From positions 43,420 through 107,419 of the forward strand of contig NZ_JAWRCU010000020.1 in the NCBI RefSeq assembly GCF_033542235.1: a DNA stretch of 64,000 nt, read 5' to 3'. The translations under genes were made by a program, and so were the position numbers. Positions 17,590-26,777 of the stretch are shown piece after piece. The stretch is from JAWRCU01 sp033542235 (GTDB taxonomy: Bacteria > Pseudomonadota > Alphaproteobacteria > Rhizobiales > Rhizobiaceae). Below the pieces are notes generated by a model. It saw only the letters and a list, made by a program, of their open reading frames with translations. It was not told the DNA's origin and did not search any database. Numbering within the stretch: the stretch's first letter is position 1; every line of letters begins with the position of its first letter.

Positions 17590-19947
17590 ATGAGATCAAA
17601 GGATCAAGCGCGCGGTCTCTCCCTGATACTTCTCGGGACATCGGCGTTTCTGGCCACGACCGCCGCTTTAGCCGCTGAAAGCGGCGGGCAAGTGTCGGGC
17701 CAGGGCGGCTCGGGAGAAGCCATTTTCGTTGCGGAAATCGTACTGCTTCTGGTCGTCGGACGAGGCTTGGGAGAAATCCTGGAGCGCTTCGGCCAGCCCG
17801 CCATCATGGGCCAGTTGATCGGCGGCATTCTGCTCGGACCGTCGCTCCTCGGCTGGCTTTGGCCCTCGGCCCAGCATTTTCTCTTTCCCGGCGACCCGGC
17901 ACAAAAGAGCATGATCGATGCGGTGTCGCAGCTCGGCATATTGATGCTTCTGCTGCTGACGGGCATGGAGACCGATCTCAGGCTGGTTCGCCGTGTCGGG
18001 GCGGCAAGCATCGCGATCTCCGCGACCGGGGTGGTGGTGCCGTTCATCTGCGGCTTCGGCCTTGCGCAATTGCTGCCGGACTCGCTGCTTCCCAATCCCA
18101 CCCAGCGCACGGTTGCCGGCCTGTTCCTCGGAACTGCGCTTTCCGTGTCTTCGGTGAAGATCGTCGCGGTGATCGTGCGAGAGATGAATTTCATTCGCCG
18201 CAATCTAGGCCAGGTGATCATCTCCTCGGCGATCATCGAGGACACGATCGGATGGCTTGTCATCGCCGTGACTTTCGGCATTGCCACCCACGGCAAGGTG
18301 GAATTTTTCCCGCTCGCCCTCACCATCGTCGAAGTCGCAGCCTTCATGTTGTTCAGCTTCACCGTCGGAAGACGCATCGTCTTCACGCTCATCCGCTGGA
18401 CCAACGACGCATCGCGCAGCGAATATGCCGTCGTCACGATGATCCTCATCATCATGTGCGTGATGGCGCTGATCACGAGCCTGATTGGCGTGCACACCGT
18501 GCTCGGTGCCTTCGTGGCTGGCATCCTGGTCGGGGAATCGCCGATCCTGTCCCAGCACATAGAAGGACAGCTGAGAGGCATCATCACCGCGCTTTTTATG
18601 CCGCTCTTCTTCGGCACCGCGGGGCTTTCAGCGAACCTGACGGTGCTTGCCGATCCGACGCTTGCTCTGCTCACCATCGGTCTCGTCCTGATTGCCAGCC
18701 TCGGCAAGTTCAGCGGCGCCTTCCTCGGCGGCAAGGCCGCCGGCATGTCCTGGAAGGAGTCGATTGCGGTCGGCTGCGCGATGAACGCTCGTGGCTCGAC
18801 AGAAGTGATCGTCGCCAGCATCGGCCTTTCGATGGGTATCCTCTCGCATGATCTCTTCACCATGATCGTGACCATGGCCGTTATCACCACGCTCGCCATG
18901 CCGCCCATGCTGCGTTGGGCGCTTGGCCGGCTGCCCATGGCCAAGGAGGAGAAGGAGCGCGTGGAGCGCGAGGAGCTCGACCAGCGCGGCCTCGTCTCCA
19001 AGCTCGAGCGCCTGCTCCTCGTCGTCGACGATAGCCCGATCGGCAGGTTTACGGCCTATCTCGCCGGCCTCGTCGGCGGCAGCAGCGGGATGCCGACTAC
19101 CCTGCTGCAATTGACGGAAGGGCAGGACGCCCCGGCTGAGGATTCCAGGGAAAAACACGTCGACGAGATCAAGAAGGGCGCCAGGGCGAGCGCCAGCGCG
19201 GTCAAGCAGGACGAAAAGGTGTCCGTCGACAAGATGCATCTCACCGCCCGAACGGAGGCGGCGGCCACCGGCAAGACCATAGCGGAAGAGGCGCGCAAGG
19301 GTTATGGCATGCTCTTCATCGGCCTGAACGAAGCGCAGACTCCGAGAGGCGCGTTCACGGCAAGGCTGAACGACATCACCGGCGGATTCGACGGGCCGCT
19401 CTGTCTCGTGCTGAAGGGCGCCGGCGGTAACGGCAAGATGCCTGTCCTCGAAGCCGGCGCGAAGATTCTCCTGCCTGTCAACGGTACCGAGATATCGCGT
19501 CGCGCGGCCGATCTGGCGCTGGCGATCGCCAGACCACAGCGCGTCCCTGTCAGGGCGCTCTATGTCTCAAGGCGCGCCAGGAGCAAACGCAGCCCGGCGT
19601 CGCGCTTCTCGCACCGGCGTGAGGAAGCGGCCCTGAAGGAAATCGTCAGCCTGGCGGAGCGTTACGGCGTGCCGGTCGAGACGGCCATTCGCACGAGGGG
19701 AGTCCCGGATCAGGCGATCTGCAAGGAGGCCGCCGGGGGTATCTCGCTGGTGGTAATGGGCGTCACGCGGCGGGCCGGGGAGGAGCTTGATTTCGGCGAG
19801 ACCGCGACTGCCGTGATCGGTAAATGCAACGGGCCCATCATCCTGGTCGCAAACGAGCGCGTGCGCCGCGACGAAGCCGAAGCGGAGGCCCAGCGCACCG
19901 GCAAGTCCGATGCTCGCGAGACACGGGCCTCGGTCGATGCCCAATGA
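17590..19947 (+). CDS. CPA2-family cation/proton antiporter with cytosolic C-terminal domains
   Basis: A 785-residue protein. The N-terminus is a possible signal or first membrane segment (about 8-28), then about 12 membrane helices (residues 45-445) of the Na+/H+ exchanger fold with GQPAIMGQLIGGILLGPSLLG, AIIEDTIGWLVIA and GCAMNARGSTEVIVASIG, which match the CPA2 (KefB/GerN-like) family. The C-terminal 300 residues include two universal-stress-protein-like halves (about 475-600 and 620-750) that could bind nucleotides and gate transport. It probably exchanges K+ or Na+ for protons in ion or pH homeostasis. ATG 17590 is chosen since everything upstream in the frame is repeat C1. No operon partner is evident. 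Confidence 0.85.
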   Translation: MRSKDQARGLSLILLGTSAFLATTAALAAESGGQVSGQGGSGEAIFVAEIVLLLVVGRGLGEILERFGQPAIMGQLIGGILLGPSLLGWLWPSAQHFLFPGDPAQKSMIDAVSQLGILMLLLLTGMETDLRLVRRVGAASIAISATGVVVPFICGFGLAQLLPDSLLPNPTQRTVAGLFLGTALSVSSVKIVAVIVREMNFIRRNLGQVIISSAIIEDTIGWLVIAVTFGIATHGKVEFFPLALTIVEVAAFMLFSFTVGRRIVFTLIRWTNDASRSEYAVVTMILIIMCVMALITSLIGVHTVLGAFVAGILVGESPILSQHIEGQLRGIITALFMPLFFGTAGLSANLTVLADPTLALLTIGLVLIASLGKFSGAFLGGKAAGMSWKESIAVGCAMNARGSTEVIVASIGLSMGILSHDLFTMIVTMAVITTLAMPPMLRWALGRLPMAKEEKERVEREELDQRGLVSKLERLLLVVDDSPIGRFTAYLAGLVGGSSGMPTTLLQLTEGQDAPAEDSREKHVDEIKKGARASASAVKQDEKVSVDKMHLTARTEAAATGKTIAEEARKGYGMLFIGLNEAQTPRGAFTARLNDITGGFDGPLCLVLKGAGGNGKMPVLEAGAKILLPVNGTEISRRAADLALAIARPQRVPVRALYVSRRARSKRSPASRFSHRREEAALKEIVSLAERYGVPVETAIRTRGVPDQAICKEAAGGISLVVMGVTRRAGEELDFGETATAVIGKCNGPIILVANERVRRDEAEAEAQRTGKSDARETRASVDAQ

Positions 19948-20085
19948 AAATGTCCGGCCCAGTGACAAGGCGATGAGGCCGGTATTGGGACAGGGCGTGA
20001 AGTCTAAGGACTGGCTGCGCTCGCCTTCCAAAATTGCTCGCGCTGGACTACCCCTTGTCGAGCAATCACCCGGCGAGGGAACAGC

Positions 20086-21369
20086 TTGCCGCCGACCTCA
20101 TTTTCCGAACCCGTCTGGCAACGTCCAGCCCAGGCCTCGTTCCACACGCCGCTTGAGCATGGCGAAGAGAGTGACGTCGCGATCGTCGGCGCAGGCATCC
20201 TGGGTCTCTCCACCGGATTGCACGCCGCACGCTATGGGCTCAGCGTCCGAATCGTCGAGGCGAAGGGACTGGGCGAGGGCGCGTCCGGCCTGAATGGGGG
20301 GCAGGTCATCCCCGGCCTGAAATACGATCCCGACAAGCTGCTGGAATTGTTCGGTGAAGCGCGCGGGGAGGCACTCGTCGGCTTCGCTGCATCGACAGCC
20401 GACAAAGTGTTCGGTCTGATCCGCGATGAGAAGCTCGACGTTCCATACTGCCGGAACGGCTGGATCCACGCGGCGCATACCGGAACTGCCCTGCGTGCAG
20501 CGGAAAGCCGCGACAGGCAATGGCGGGCAAGGGGCGCTGATGCGGTGCTTCTTGATGCTGCGGAGATCGCAAGGCTGACCGGCGCGAAAACTTATCTCGG
20601 CGGCTGGCTTGATCGGCGTGCCGGCACGATCGACCCTCTGTCCTTCACATTGGAGCTCGCGCGGATCGCGAGCGCGGCTGGCGTGCGCATCGCCGGAAAC
20701 ACGCGGGCGAGGGCGTTGCGAAGCGAAGCCGGCCTTTGGCGGCTGACAACCGAAGCCGGAATGGAGCTTCGCGCAAAGTCGCTTGTCGTCGCCACGAACG
20801 CCTACACGGATGCCTTGATCCCCGGCCTTGCCGAGACGATCGTGCCGCTCCATTCCTTCCAGATAGCGACCGCCCGGCTCTCTCCCGACCGGCTGGAAAC
20901 GATTCTGCCGGGCGGACACGCTGTTTCCGATTCCCGACGCATCCTCGTCTACTATCGGCGCGGGCCGGATGGCAGGCTGGTGCTTGGAGGTCGCGGGCGG
21001 ATGGCACCGCCGCGCAGCCCGAAAGACTGGTTGCATCTCGAGCGCGCGATGCTCCGGCTCTACCCGGCGCTTTCCGGCGTGCCGATCGAAAAACGCTGGT
21101 TCGGTCGCGTTGCAATGACGCCGGATCATCTTCCGCATGTGCATGAGCCGCAACCGCGTCTGCTTGCCGTTGTCGGCTGCCAGGGTCGCGGTGTTGGACT
21201 GATGACAGCGCTGGGCGAGCGGATCGCGGCGTATCTCGCCGGTGGCGATCCAAAGTCGATCCCGTTTCCGCTGACGCCGGTCCGGCCGATCCCCTTGCAC
21301 GGTTTCCGGCAGATCGGGGTTGCTGCGGCGAGCACGTGGTATCGCATGCTCGATGCCTTCGAGCGATGA
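20086..21369 (+). CDS. FAD-dependent amine oxidase of DAO family (PuuB-like)
   Basis: A 427-residue flavoprotein: the dinucleotide fold VAIVGAGILGLSTGLHAA is at about residues 31-48, the ASGLNGGQ motif near 70 is the family mark of gamma-glutamylputrescine oxidases and related amine oxidases, and the C-terminal GCQGRGVGLMTALGERIA closes the FAD site. It should oxidise a secondary or primary amine or N-methyl amino acid in the cytosol with release of H2O2. The start is TTG 20086 with GAGGGA upstream. The nearby polyamine-type ABC transporter and agmatinase support a polyamine or related amine substrate, but the precise one is unknown. Confidence 0.82.
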   Translation: MPPTSFSEPVWQRPAQASFHTPLEHGEESDVAIVGAGILGLSTGLHAARYGLSVRIVEAKGLGEGASGLNGGQVIPGLKYDPDKLLELFGEARGEALVGFAASTADKVFGLIRDEKLDVPYCRNGWIHAAHTGTALRAAESRDRQWRARGADAVLLDAAEIARLTGAKTYLGGWLDRRAGTIDPLSFTLELARIASAAGVRIAGNTRARALRSEAGLWRLTTEAGMELRAKSLVVATNAYTDALIPGLAETIVPLHSFQIATARLSPDRLETILPGGHAVSDSRRILVYYRRGPDGRLVLGGRGRMAPPRSPKDWLHLERAMLRLYPALSGVPIEKRWFGRVAMTPDHLPHVHEPQPRLLAVVGCQGRGVGLMTALGERIAAYLAGGDPKSIPFPLTPVRPIPLHGFRQIGVAAASTWYRMLDAFER

Positions 21370-21447
21370 AGGACCGGCGCTTCATGTCGCTCATGCGGAA
21401 CCATCGGCAGGGTTGCGAGCGCCGCACATGAGCCATCCGGCACTCCC

Positions 21448-22200
21448 CTACCGAAGATGACAACCCGGCCTCCGCTTCGAAGCCAGATACTCGTCGATCA
21501 GTTGCCGATAGCGTGTTGGGCCAAAGCTCGGGAAATGACCGCCATGGACGACCGACACGTCCAGACCGCGCATCCGCTCGAGCGTGGCGAGATAGTCCTC
21601 GACCACGCTGTGGTAGGCGTCGTCGATCAGCGGTCCGTCATAGACGATATCGCCTGAGAGCAGCGTGCCGGTCTTCTTCTCGTAGAGAGCGATGCCGCCC
21701 GGCGAGTGGCCAGGGGTGTGGATCACTTCGAAGGCGCGGTCGCCGAGGTCGACGACGTCCTGGTGCTCAAGGACGCGGCCAGCCGGCGCGGGCGGGATCC
21801 GGTATTTCGAAGTATCCCACCCCACCGGCATGCCGTCGAACATCGCGTCGGTCGCGTAGCGGTCGGCGACCGTCCACTCATTGCGTGGGTCGGCGAGAAT
21901 ATGCGCTTCGGCGCGGTGCACACAGCGGTCAGGAAACTCGTGGTGGCAGCCGATGTGGTCGAAATGGGTGTGGCTTGCCACGCAGATCAGCTTTCGCTCG
22001 CTGACCAGTGCAACATGACGCGAAAGGCTCACATGGCCGAGCCCGCTGTCGAACAAAAGGTCGCGGTCCCGGCCGCGCACATGCCAGATATTGCAGCGGA
22101 AGAACGGCTTTATCCACGGTTCGTCGATGAGCGTGACGCGATCCGCCATCCGGATCGTCTCGTACCAGCGGCCGTGCTCGATGATCGGAAGCGTGCTCAT
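21448..22200 (-). CDS. MBL-fold metallo-hydrolase
   Basis: A 250-residue metallo-beta-lactamase-fold enzyme: the metal-binding THTHFDHIG lies near residue 78, then HTPGHSPGG near 162, SGDIVYDG near 184 and a final VVHGGH near 220. These are the expected zinc ligands of a glyoxalase II/hydrolase-type member. It is encoded on the same strand as, and 15 bp downstream of, the ABC ATPase gene, so it is likely the last gene of the amine-transport operon. It may hydrolyse a lactone, thioester or amide formed during catabolism of the imported compound. The substrate is unknown. Confidence 0.85.
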   Translation of the reverse strand: MSTLPIIEHGRWYETIRMADRVTLIDEPWIKPFFRCNIWHVRGRDRDLLFDSGLGHVSLSRHVALVSERKLICVASHTHFDHIGCHHEFPDRCVHRAEAHILADPRNEWTVADRYATDAMFDGMPVGWDTSKYRIPPAPAGRVLEHQDVVDLGDRAFEVIHTPGHSPGGIALYEKKTGTLLSGDIVYDGPLIDDAYHSVVEDYLATLERMRGLDVSVVHGGHFPSFGPTRYRQLIDEYLASKRRPGCHLR

Positions 22201-22215
22201 GCTTGGTCGGCAACA

Positions 22216-23280
22216 TTATTTTGTCAGCAGGATGACGTCGGCAGCCTCGCATGAAACGGCGACGCTGTCGCCAGTCCGCAGCGCGGCGCTGGCCGGAACC
22301 TTGGCGATGAAGCGGACGGACGGGTCGATGCGTGAATCGGCAAGCACGCGCTTGAAACTACCCTGGAAGATGATCTCAGCCACCGTCGCCTCGCCAAGTG
22401 AAACCGCGCCGTTGGTCGGACCGAGTCGCAGATGCTCCGGCCGAATCGCCAGCGCCGCCTTCGTGCCGGCCGCTGCTTCGACAGCCAGTCGATGGCGGCC
22501 GAACGCGGTCTCGACGATGCACGTCACCGCGTCGCCGGCAGCCACCGTGCCGGCAAGCAGCGTGCTCTCGCCCATGAAGCCGGCGGAGAAGCGGGTCGCT
22601 GGGCGCGTGTAGACGCGCTCGGGCGGCCCCTCGTCCTCGATGCATCCGTCATTCATCACCACGCAATGGTCGGCAAGCGCCATCGCCTCTTCCTGGTCAT
22701 GCGTGACGTGGATGAACGCGGTGCCGACGTGCTTCTGGATCGCCTTCAGCTCGTCCTGCATCTGCCGGCGCAGCTTGAGGTCGAGCGCGCCGAGCGGCTC
22801 GTCCAGCAAAAGGACAGCCGGGTTCACCACGAGCGCGCGGGCAAGCGCCACGCGCTGCCGTTGGCCGCCGGAGAGCTGGTGTGGCTTCTTGTCGAAAGCC
22901 TCTGCCAGGCCGACCAGTGCCAGCGTCTCGCGCGCCTGCCGCGCCCTGGTCGTGCCGTCGACGCCTTTCATGCGCAGGCCAAACCCCACATTCCCGCCGA
23001 CGCTCATGTGGGGAAAGAGCGCATAGTCCTGGAAGACGGTCGTTGTCGGCCGCTTGGCCGGCGGCATGGCGGTGCAGTCCTTGCCGTTGATCAGGACCTT
23101 GCCCTCGGTCGGCAGGACGAAGCCGCCGAGGATGGAGAGCAGAGTCGTCTTGCCCGAGCCGGACGGCCCGAGCAGCACGGTATAGCTGCCCGGCGCGATC
23201 TCCAGCGACACGTCATTAAGGACGACCTGCTCGCCGAAGCGGTGCGTGACATGCCGGATGTCGACAAGAGTCTGGCTCAT
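22216..23280 (-). CDS. Polyamine-type ABC transporter ATP-binding protein (PotA-like)
   Basis: A 354-residue ATPase: Walker A GPSGSGKTT near residue 40, Q-loop VFQDYALFPHM, signature LSGGQRQRVALARAL, Walker B VLLLDEPLGALD, switch HVTHDQEEA, and a C-terminal TOBE domain (about 275-350). This is the PotA/spermidine-putrescine group. The ATG at 23280 overlaps the permease stop by four bases (ATGA), showing translational coupling; the longer open frame upstream belongs to the permease region. It energises the importer formed by the two permeases at 23277-24892. Confidence 0.92.
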   Translation of the reverse strand: MSQTLVDIRHVTHRFGEQVVLNDVSLEIAPGSYTVLLGPSGSGKTTLLSILGGFVLPTEGKVLINGKDCTAMPPAKRPTTTVFQDYALFPHMSVGGNVGFGLRMKGVDGTTRARQARETLALVGLAEAFDKKPHQLSGGQRQRVALARALVVNPAVLLLDEPLGALDLKLRRQMQDELKAIQKHVGTAFIHVTHDQEEAMALADHCVVMNDGCIEDEGPPERVYTRPATRFSAGFMGESTLLAGTVAAGDAVTCIVETAFGRHRLAVEAAAGTKAALAIRPEHLRLGPTNGAVSLGEATVAEIIFQGSFKRVLADSRIDPSVRFIAKVPASAALRTGDSVAVSCEAADVILLTK

Positions 23281-24059
23281 GTCGGCTTCCGGCGCAGAAG
23301 GACGAACTCGATCAGGATGGCGAAGACGATCGAAACGCCGAATACCAGCGAGCCGACCGCGTTGGTCTTCGGATTGAGACCAGAGCGTAAGAGGTTCCAG
23401 ATCTCGACCGGCAAGGTGGTTTCGAAGCGCGTGAGCAGGAAGGAAATCACGAACTCGTCCCAGGAGAAGGTCATGGACAGGAAGAACGAGGCGAACAGCG
23501 CCGGCCACATGCCCGGCACGGTGATCAGGAAAAGCACCTTCCATTCCGGTGCGCCGAGATCGCGGGCGGCGCGCTCGATCGCGATCTGGTGGTCGCCCAT
23601 CTGGCTATAGGTGATGGCAAAGCAGAGCGGCAGGTTGATCACGACGTGCCCGATGCCTGCGGCGATCAGCGATTTCGGCACGCCGGCCGCGTTGAACAGC
23701 ACCAGGATCCCCATGCCGATGATGAGATAGCTTACCGTGAGCGGCAACGTGATCAGCCCACGCAACAGCGCGGCTTTCGGCAGCATGAAACGAGCGAAGC
23801 CCCAGGCGGCAAGAAAGCCGAGCATCGTTGCGAGGAAGGAGGAGATCACTGCGACAAGCACGGAATTGCCGAGCGCCGCGGTGAGACGCGCGTCGGACAG
23901 CACAGCCTCATACCAGCGCAGGGACGGGCCGGTGAAAGGCGGAATCGGGAACGAGGTCCTCTGCAACGAGAACAGCACCAACACCACGACCGGCAGGAAT
24001 ATGAAGCCGTAGACGGCGAGCGCGTAAACTGTGGAGATGGTTCGGACGAGGACGCGCAT
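23277..24059 (-). CDS. Polyamine-type ABC transporter permease (PotC-like)
   Basis: A 260-residue inner-membrane protein with six hydrophobic helices and the EAA-loop segment ERAARDLGAPEWKVLFLITVP that contacts the ATPase. It belongs to the PotC/PotI group (binding-protein-dependent transport component). It overlaps the ATPase gene downstream by four bases and follows the other permease after two bases, so the genes form one tightly packed operon. Confidence 0.92.
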   Translation of the reverse strand: MRVLVRTISTVYALAVYGFIFLPVVVLVLFSLQRTSFPIPPFTGPSLRWYEAVLSDARLTAALGNSVLVAVISSFLATMLGFLAAWGFARFMLPKAALLRGLITLPLTVSYLIIGMGILVLFNAAGVPKSLIAAGIGHVVINLPLCFAITYSQMGDHQIAIERAARDLGAPEWKVLFLITVPGMWPALFASFFLSMTFSWDEFVISFLLTRFETTLPVEIWNLLRSGLNPKTNAVGSLVFGVSIVFAILIEFVLLRRKPT

Positions 24060-24061
24060 GA

Positions 24062-24892
24062 TCAGGCCCGTTCGATCTTCAGCCAGCGCGAGCAGGCGAG
24101 GTAGGCGATCGTAACGACTACCATCAGCAGGATGGACAGCGCCGAGGCCGACGGGAAATCGCCGCGCCGGCCGATTTGCATCATGATCAGCTGCGGCATC
24201 AAGAGCTCGTTGTTGCCGCCCAGGATCTGCGGCGTGATATAATCGCCGATCGCAAGCACGAATGTCAGGAACGCCCCGACCATGATGCCGGGTAATGTCA
24301 GCGGCAGGATCACATGGATGAAGGTCCTGACCGGTCCGGCGCCGAGATCAGCTGCCGCCTTGCGGTAGCTTGGGCCGAGCTGCTTCAGATTGGCGAAGAT
24401 CGTGAGTGTGAGCAGCATCACGAAGAAATGCACGAAGCCGATCACGGTAGCGAGCCGCGTGTTGGCAAGTTGGACGGGCTCGGAAAGGAGGCCAACGGCC
24501 CTCAACGTGCGGTTCACCACGCCATTCTCGGCAAGCACCAGGAGCCAGCTATAGGAGCGCACGACGTATGAGGTCCAGAACGGCAGCACAGCGAGCATGA
24601 GCGCCAGCCGTTGCCAGCGTTCCGGCACCTGCTCAGCCAGGATCCATGCGAAGGGATAAGCAAGAAGGATCGAGGCGATGGTGACGATTGCCGTCACCTC
24701 GATCGAGTTCTCCATCGCCTGCCGGTAGCTCGGATTGGCGAAGAACTGAGCGTAGTTGCCGAAGGTGAACCCACCTTCCATCGTTATCAGGCTGATGATG
24801 GCCATGGCGATAAAGGGCAGGACAAAGAAGAGGAGCGTCCACAAGATGGCCGGCGAGACCAACGCCCAAGGCAGGATGCGGCTGGAGTTCAT
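24062..24892 (-). CDS. Polyamine-type ABC transporter permease (PotB-like)
   Basis: A 276-residue inner-membrane protein with six helices and an EAA loop YRKAAADLGAGPVRTFIHVILP (about residues 180-201). It pairs with the PotC-like permease. The N-terminus is short and leads directly into the first helix (WALVSPAILWTLLFFVLPF). The gene lies 51 bp downstream of the binding-protein gene. Confidence 0.92.
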   Translation of the reverse strand: MNSSRILPWALVSPAILWTLLFFVLPFIAMAIISLITMEGGFTFGNYAQFFANPSYRQAMENSIEVTAIVTIASILLAYPFAWILAEQVPERWQRLALMLAVLPFWTSYVVRSYSWLLVLAENGVVNRTLRAVGLLSEPVQLANTRLATVIGFVHFFVMLLTLTIFANLKQLGPSYRKAAADLGAGPVRTFIHVILPLTLPGIMVGAFLTFVLAIGDYITPQILGGNNELLMPQLIMMQIGRRGDFPSASALSILLMVVVTIAYLACSRWLKIERA

Positions 24893-24943
24893 CGCCCTCC
24901 TCTGTTTAACAGCAGCGCTCTTCTTCAGCCGATCCTGACGCGA

Positions 24944-26011
24944 CTACTGTGCCTGCAGCATCTCCGTCCAAACGTCCTGCATCTTCTTGTCGAGTTCGGG
25001 GCTGGGGGCCGGGTAGGGCTGAGCGCGAGCGAGGAAGCCGGGCTGCTCGTCGAAACGCAAGATTTTCTTCTGCTCGTCTGTGAGGGCGGCCTTCGTGCTG
25101 GAAGGCATTCCCCAGTAGCAGGATGAGGTGGCGAGGCGTGCCTGGCCTTCCGGGCTCAGCACATACTGGATGAATTTCAGCGCCAAGTCCTTGTTCTTGG
25201 AATCCTTGAACATGGCGAGCGATTGCGACCACAGCACCGCGCCTTCTCTCGGGATCGAGAAATCGAGCGCCGGATTCTCCTTGGCGAGCCCGGCCGTCAC
25301 CCATTCGCCGCCGCCGACCAGTATATCGACCTCGCCTGTGGCAAGCGCGGTCTGGCTGGCGGTCACCTCGCCGACCAGCTTTGCGTTGGCTTTCATCTTC
25401 AGGAGCACGTCCTTGATCGCGGGCAGGTCGGCCTCGGTCAGCTCCGAGGTCTTCTTGCCGATCGACAGCGCCGCCATGCCGATCACGGGTAGATAGTAGT
25501 CGTATATCGCAATGCGGCCCTTGTATTTCGGGTCGGTCAACGAGGCCATGGACTGCATGTCGGCGACGTCAACCTTCTCCTTGTTGTAGCCGATCGTGTT
25601 GTAGCCGAACTTTTCGGTGATGCCGTACCGCTTGCCGTCCACCACGGTCGAGCCGTTCATCATCACTTCCGGGAAGAGGTCGGCGAAAGGCAGCTTGTCT
25701 TCCGGCAGTGGTTCGAACAGGCCCTTTTCGACGCCGCGCGGCACGTCGATGGAATCGATCACCATTACGTCCCAGTCGCCGGGTTGTGACTGCTCGACGA
25801 TCGCCAAGCCGGCGCCTGTGCCTTCGAACTCCTTGACGTTGACCTTTACCCCGTTTGCCTTCTCGAACGGTGAGAGCAACGCTGGGTCGGCATGGTCGCA
25901 CCAGATCAAGGCGTTGAGGTCCTGTGCCACCGCTGGCGCTGCGCCGAGCAAGGCGACGGCGGCGGCGATGCCGGCAAAGCGGCTGCACTTCGAAATCGGA
26001 CTTACGGACAT
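24944..26011 (-). CDS. Polyamine-type ABC transporter substrate-binding protein (PotD/F-like)
   Basis: A 355-residue protein with a Sec signal peptide (core IAAAVALLGAAPAVAQ, cleavage near residue 30), then an SBP_bac_8/PotD-type fold starting LNALIWCDHADP and including DVMVIDSIDVPRGVEKG and the hinge GYNTIGYNKEKV. The ATG at 26011 has GGGAGA nine bases upstream. It is the first gene of the operon 21448-26011 and is divergent from a TetR regulator. PotD relatives bind putrescine, spermidine or other amines; the agmatinase gene beyond the regulator makes agmatine or another guanidino amine a possible ligand. The ligand is inferred. Confidence 0.9.
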   Translation of the reverse strand: MSVSPISKCSRFAGIAAAVALLGAAPAVAQDLNALIWCDHADPALLSPFEKANGVKVNVKEFEGTGAGLAIVEQSQPGDWDVMVIDSIDVPRGVEKGLFEPLPEDKLPFADLFPEVMMNGSTVVDGKRYGITEKFGYNTIGYNKEKVDVADMQSMASLTDPKYKGRIAIYDYYLPVIGMAALSIGKKTSELTEADLPAIKDVLLKMKANAKLVGEVTASQTALATGEVDILVGGGEWVTAGLAKENPALDFSIPREGAVLWSQSLAMFKDSKNKDLALKFIQYVLSPEGQARLATSSCYWGMPSSTKAALTDEQKKILRFDEQPGFLARAQPYPAPSPELDKKMQDVWTEMLQAQ

Positions 26012-26054
26012 TCGAGTGTTCTCCCCTGCTGCCTTATGGCTTATTGAGGAAAAC

Positions 26055-26078
26055 TGAACCAATTCCAAAATTGAGTCA
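26055..26078. promoter_or_regulatory. Palindromic operator candidate between TetR gene and amine transporter operon
   Basis: TGAACCAATT (26055-26064) and AATTGAGTCA (26069-26078) form an imperfect inverted repeat, eight of ten pairs matching, with a 4-base centre. It lies in the 94-bp divergent gap, 44 bp from the binding-protein start and 28 bp from the TetR start. Its position and size suit a TetR operator controlling both directions. Confidence 0.55.
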
Positions 26079-26105
26079 ATTCTGATTTCGTGCCAGAAGT
26101 CGGTC

Positions 26106-26741
26106 ATGAGCGGACTGCGTGCAAAGCATAAGGCGGACCGGGACCGCCGCATTCTCGAGGCTGCGGCCGAGCTGTTTCGCGAGGCCGGATATGAGGGCGC
26201 CAAGATCGAGGCAATTGCCGCCGAGGCCGAGGTCTCGGTCGGCACGATCTACAACTATTACCAGAACAAAGGCGACCTTCTGGTTGCGATCGTTTCGATG
26301 GAGGTCAATGAGGTGCTCAATGCCGGTCTCGGCGTCGTCGCCGAACCGCCGAGGAATGTCGGCGACGCGCTCGATACGCTGATCGGCATCTATATCGAGC
26401 ACTCGCTGAACTATCTCAGCAAGGAGATGTGGCGCCAGGCGATGGCGATCTCGACGCAGCAGCCGGAAAGCCCGTTCGGCCGGACCTATACGGCCCTCGA
26501 CCGCACCTTGACCGACCAGATCTGCGCGCTCATCGCCAGGCTGCAGGAGTTCGGATTGGTCCGTCCTGACGTCGACGGCCGCGCGGTCGGCGAGCTGGTC
26601 TTCAACAATATGAACATGATGTTCATCGAATTTGTGAAGCGCGACGCTTCGACGATCGTCGAGCTGCGCGGCGCTCTTCGCCGCCAGAACCGCGTGCTCG
26701 TCGAGGCGGTTTCTAAGGAGAAGCGAGTAGCGGAACCGTAG
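26106..26741 (+). CDS. TetR/AcrR-family transcriptional regulator
   Basis: A 211-residue protein with an N-terminal TetR helix-turn-helix (about residues 12-58: RRILEAAAELFREAGYEGAK, then VSVGTIYNYYQNKGDLL) and an all-helical ligand domain. It is divergently transcribed from the amine ABC operon, and a palindrome lies between the two. It most likely represses that operon and itself, with a polyamine or similar amine as inducer (inference). Downstream sequence 26742-26768 is a short GCTATTCGCTATTGG-like direct repeat before the convergent agmatinase gene. Confidence 0.9.
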   Translation: MSGLRAKHKADRDRRILEAAAELFREAGYEGAKIEAIAAEAEVSVGTIYNYYQNKGDLLVAIVSMEVNEVLNAGLGVVAEPPRNVGDALDTLIGIYIEHSLNYLSKEMWRQAMAISTQQPESPFGRTYTALDRTLTDQICALIARLQEFGLVRPDVDGRAVGELVFNNMNMMFIEFVKRDASTIVELRGALRRQNRVLVEAVSKEKRVAEP

Positions 26742-26777
26742 CTATTCGCTATTGGCTACTCGCTATCCGCCGACAGG

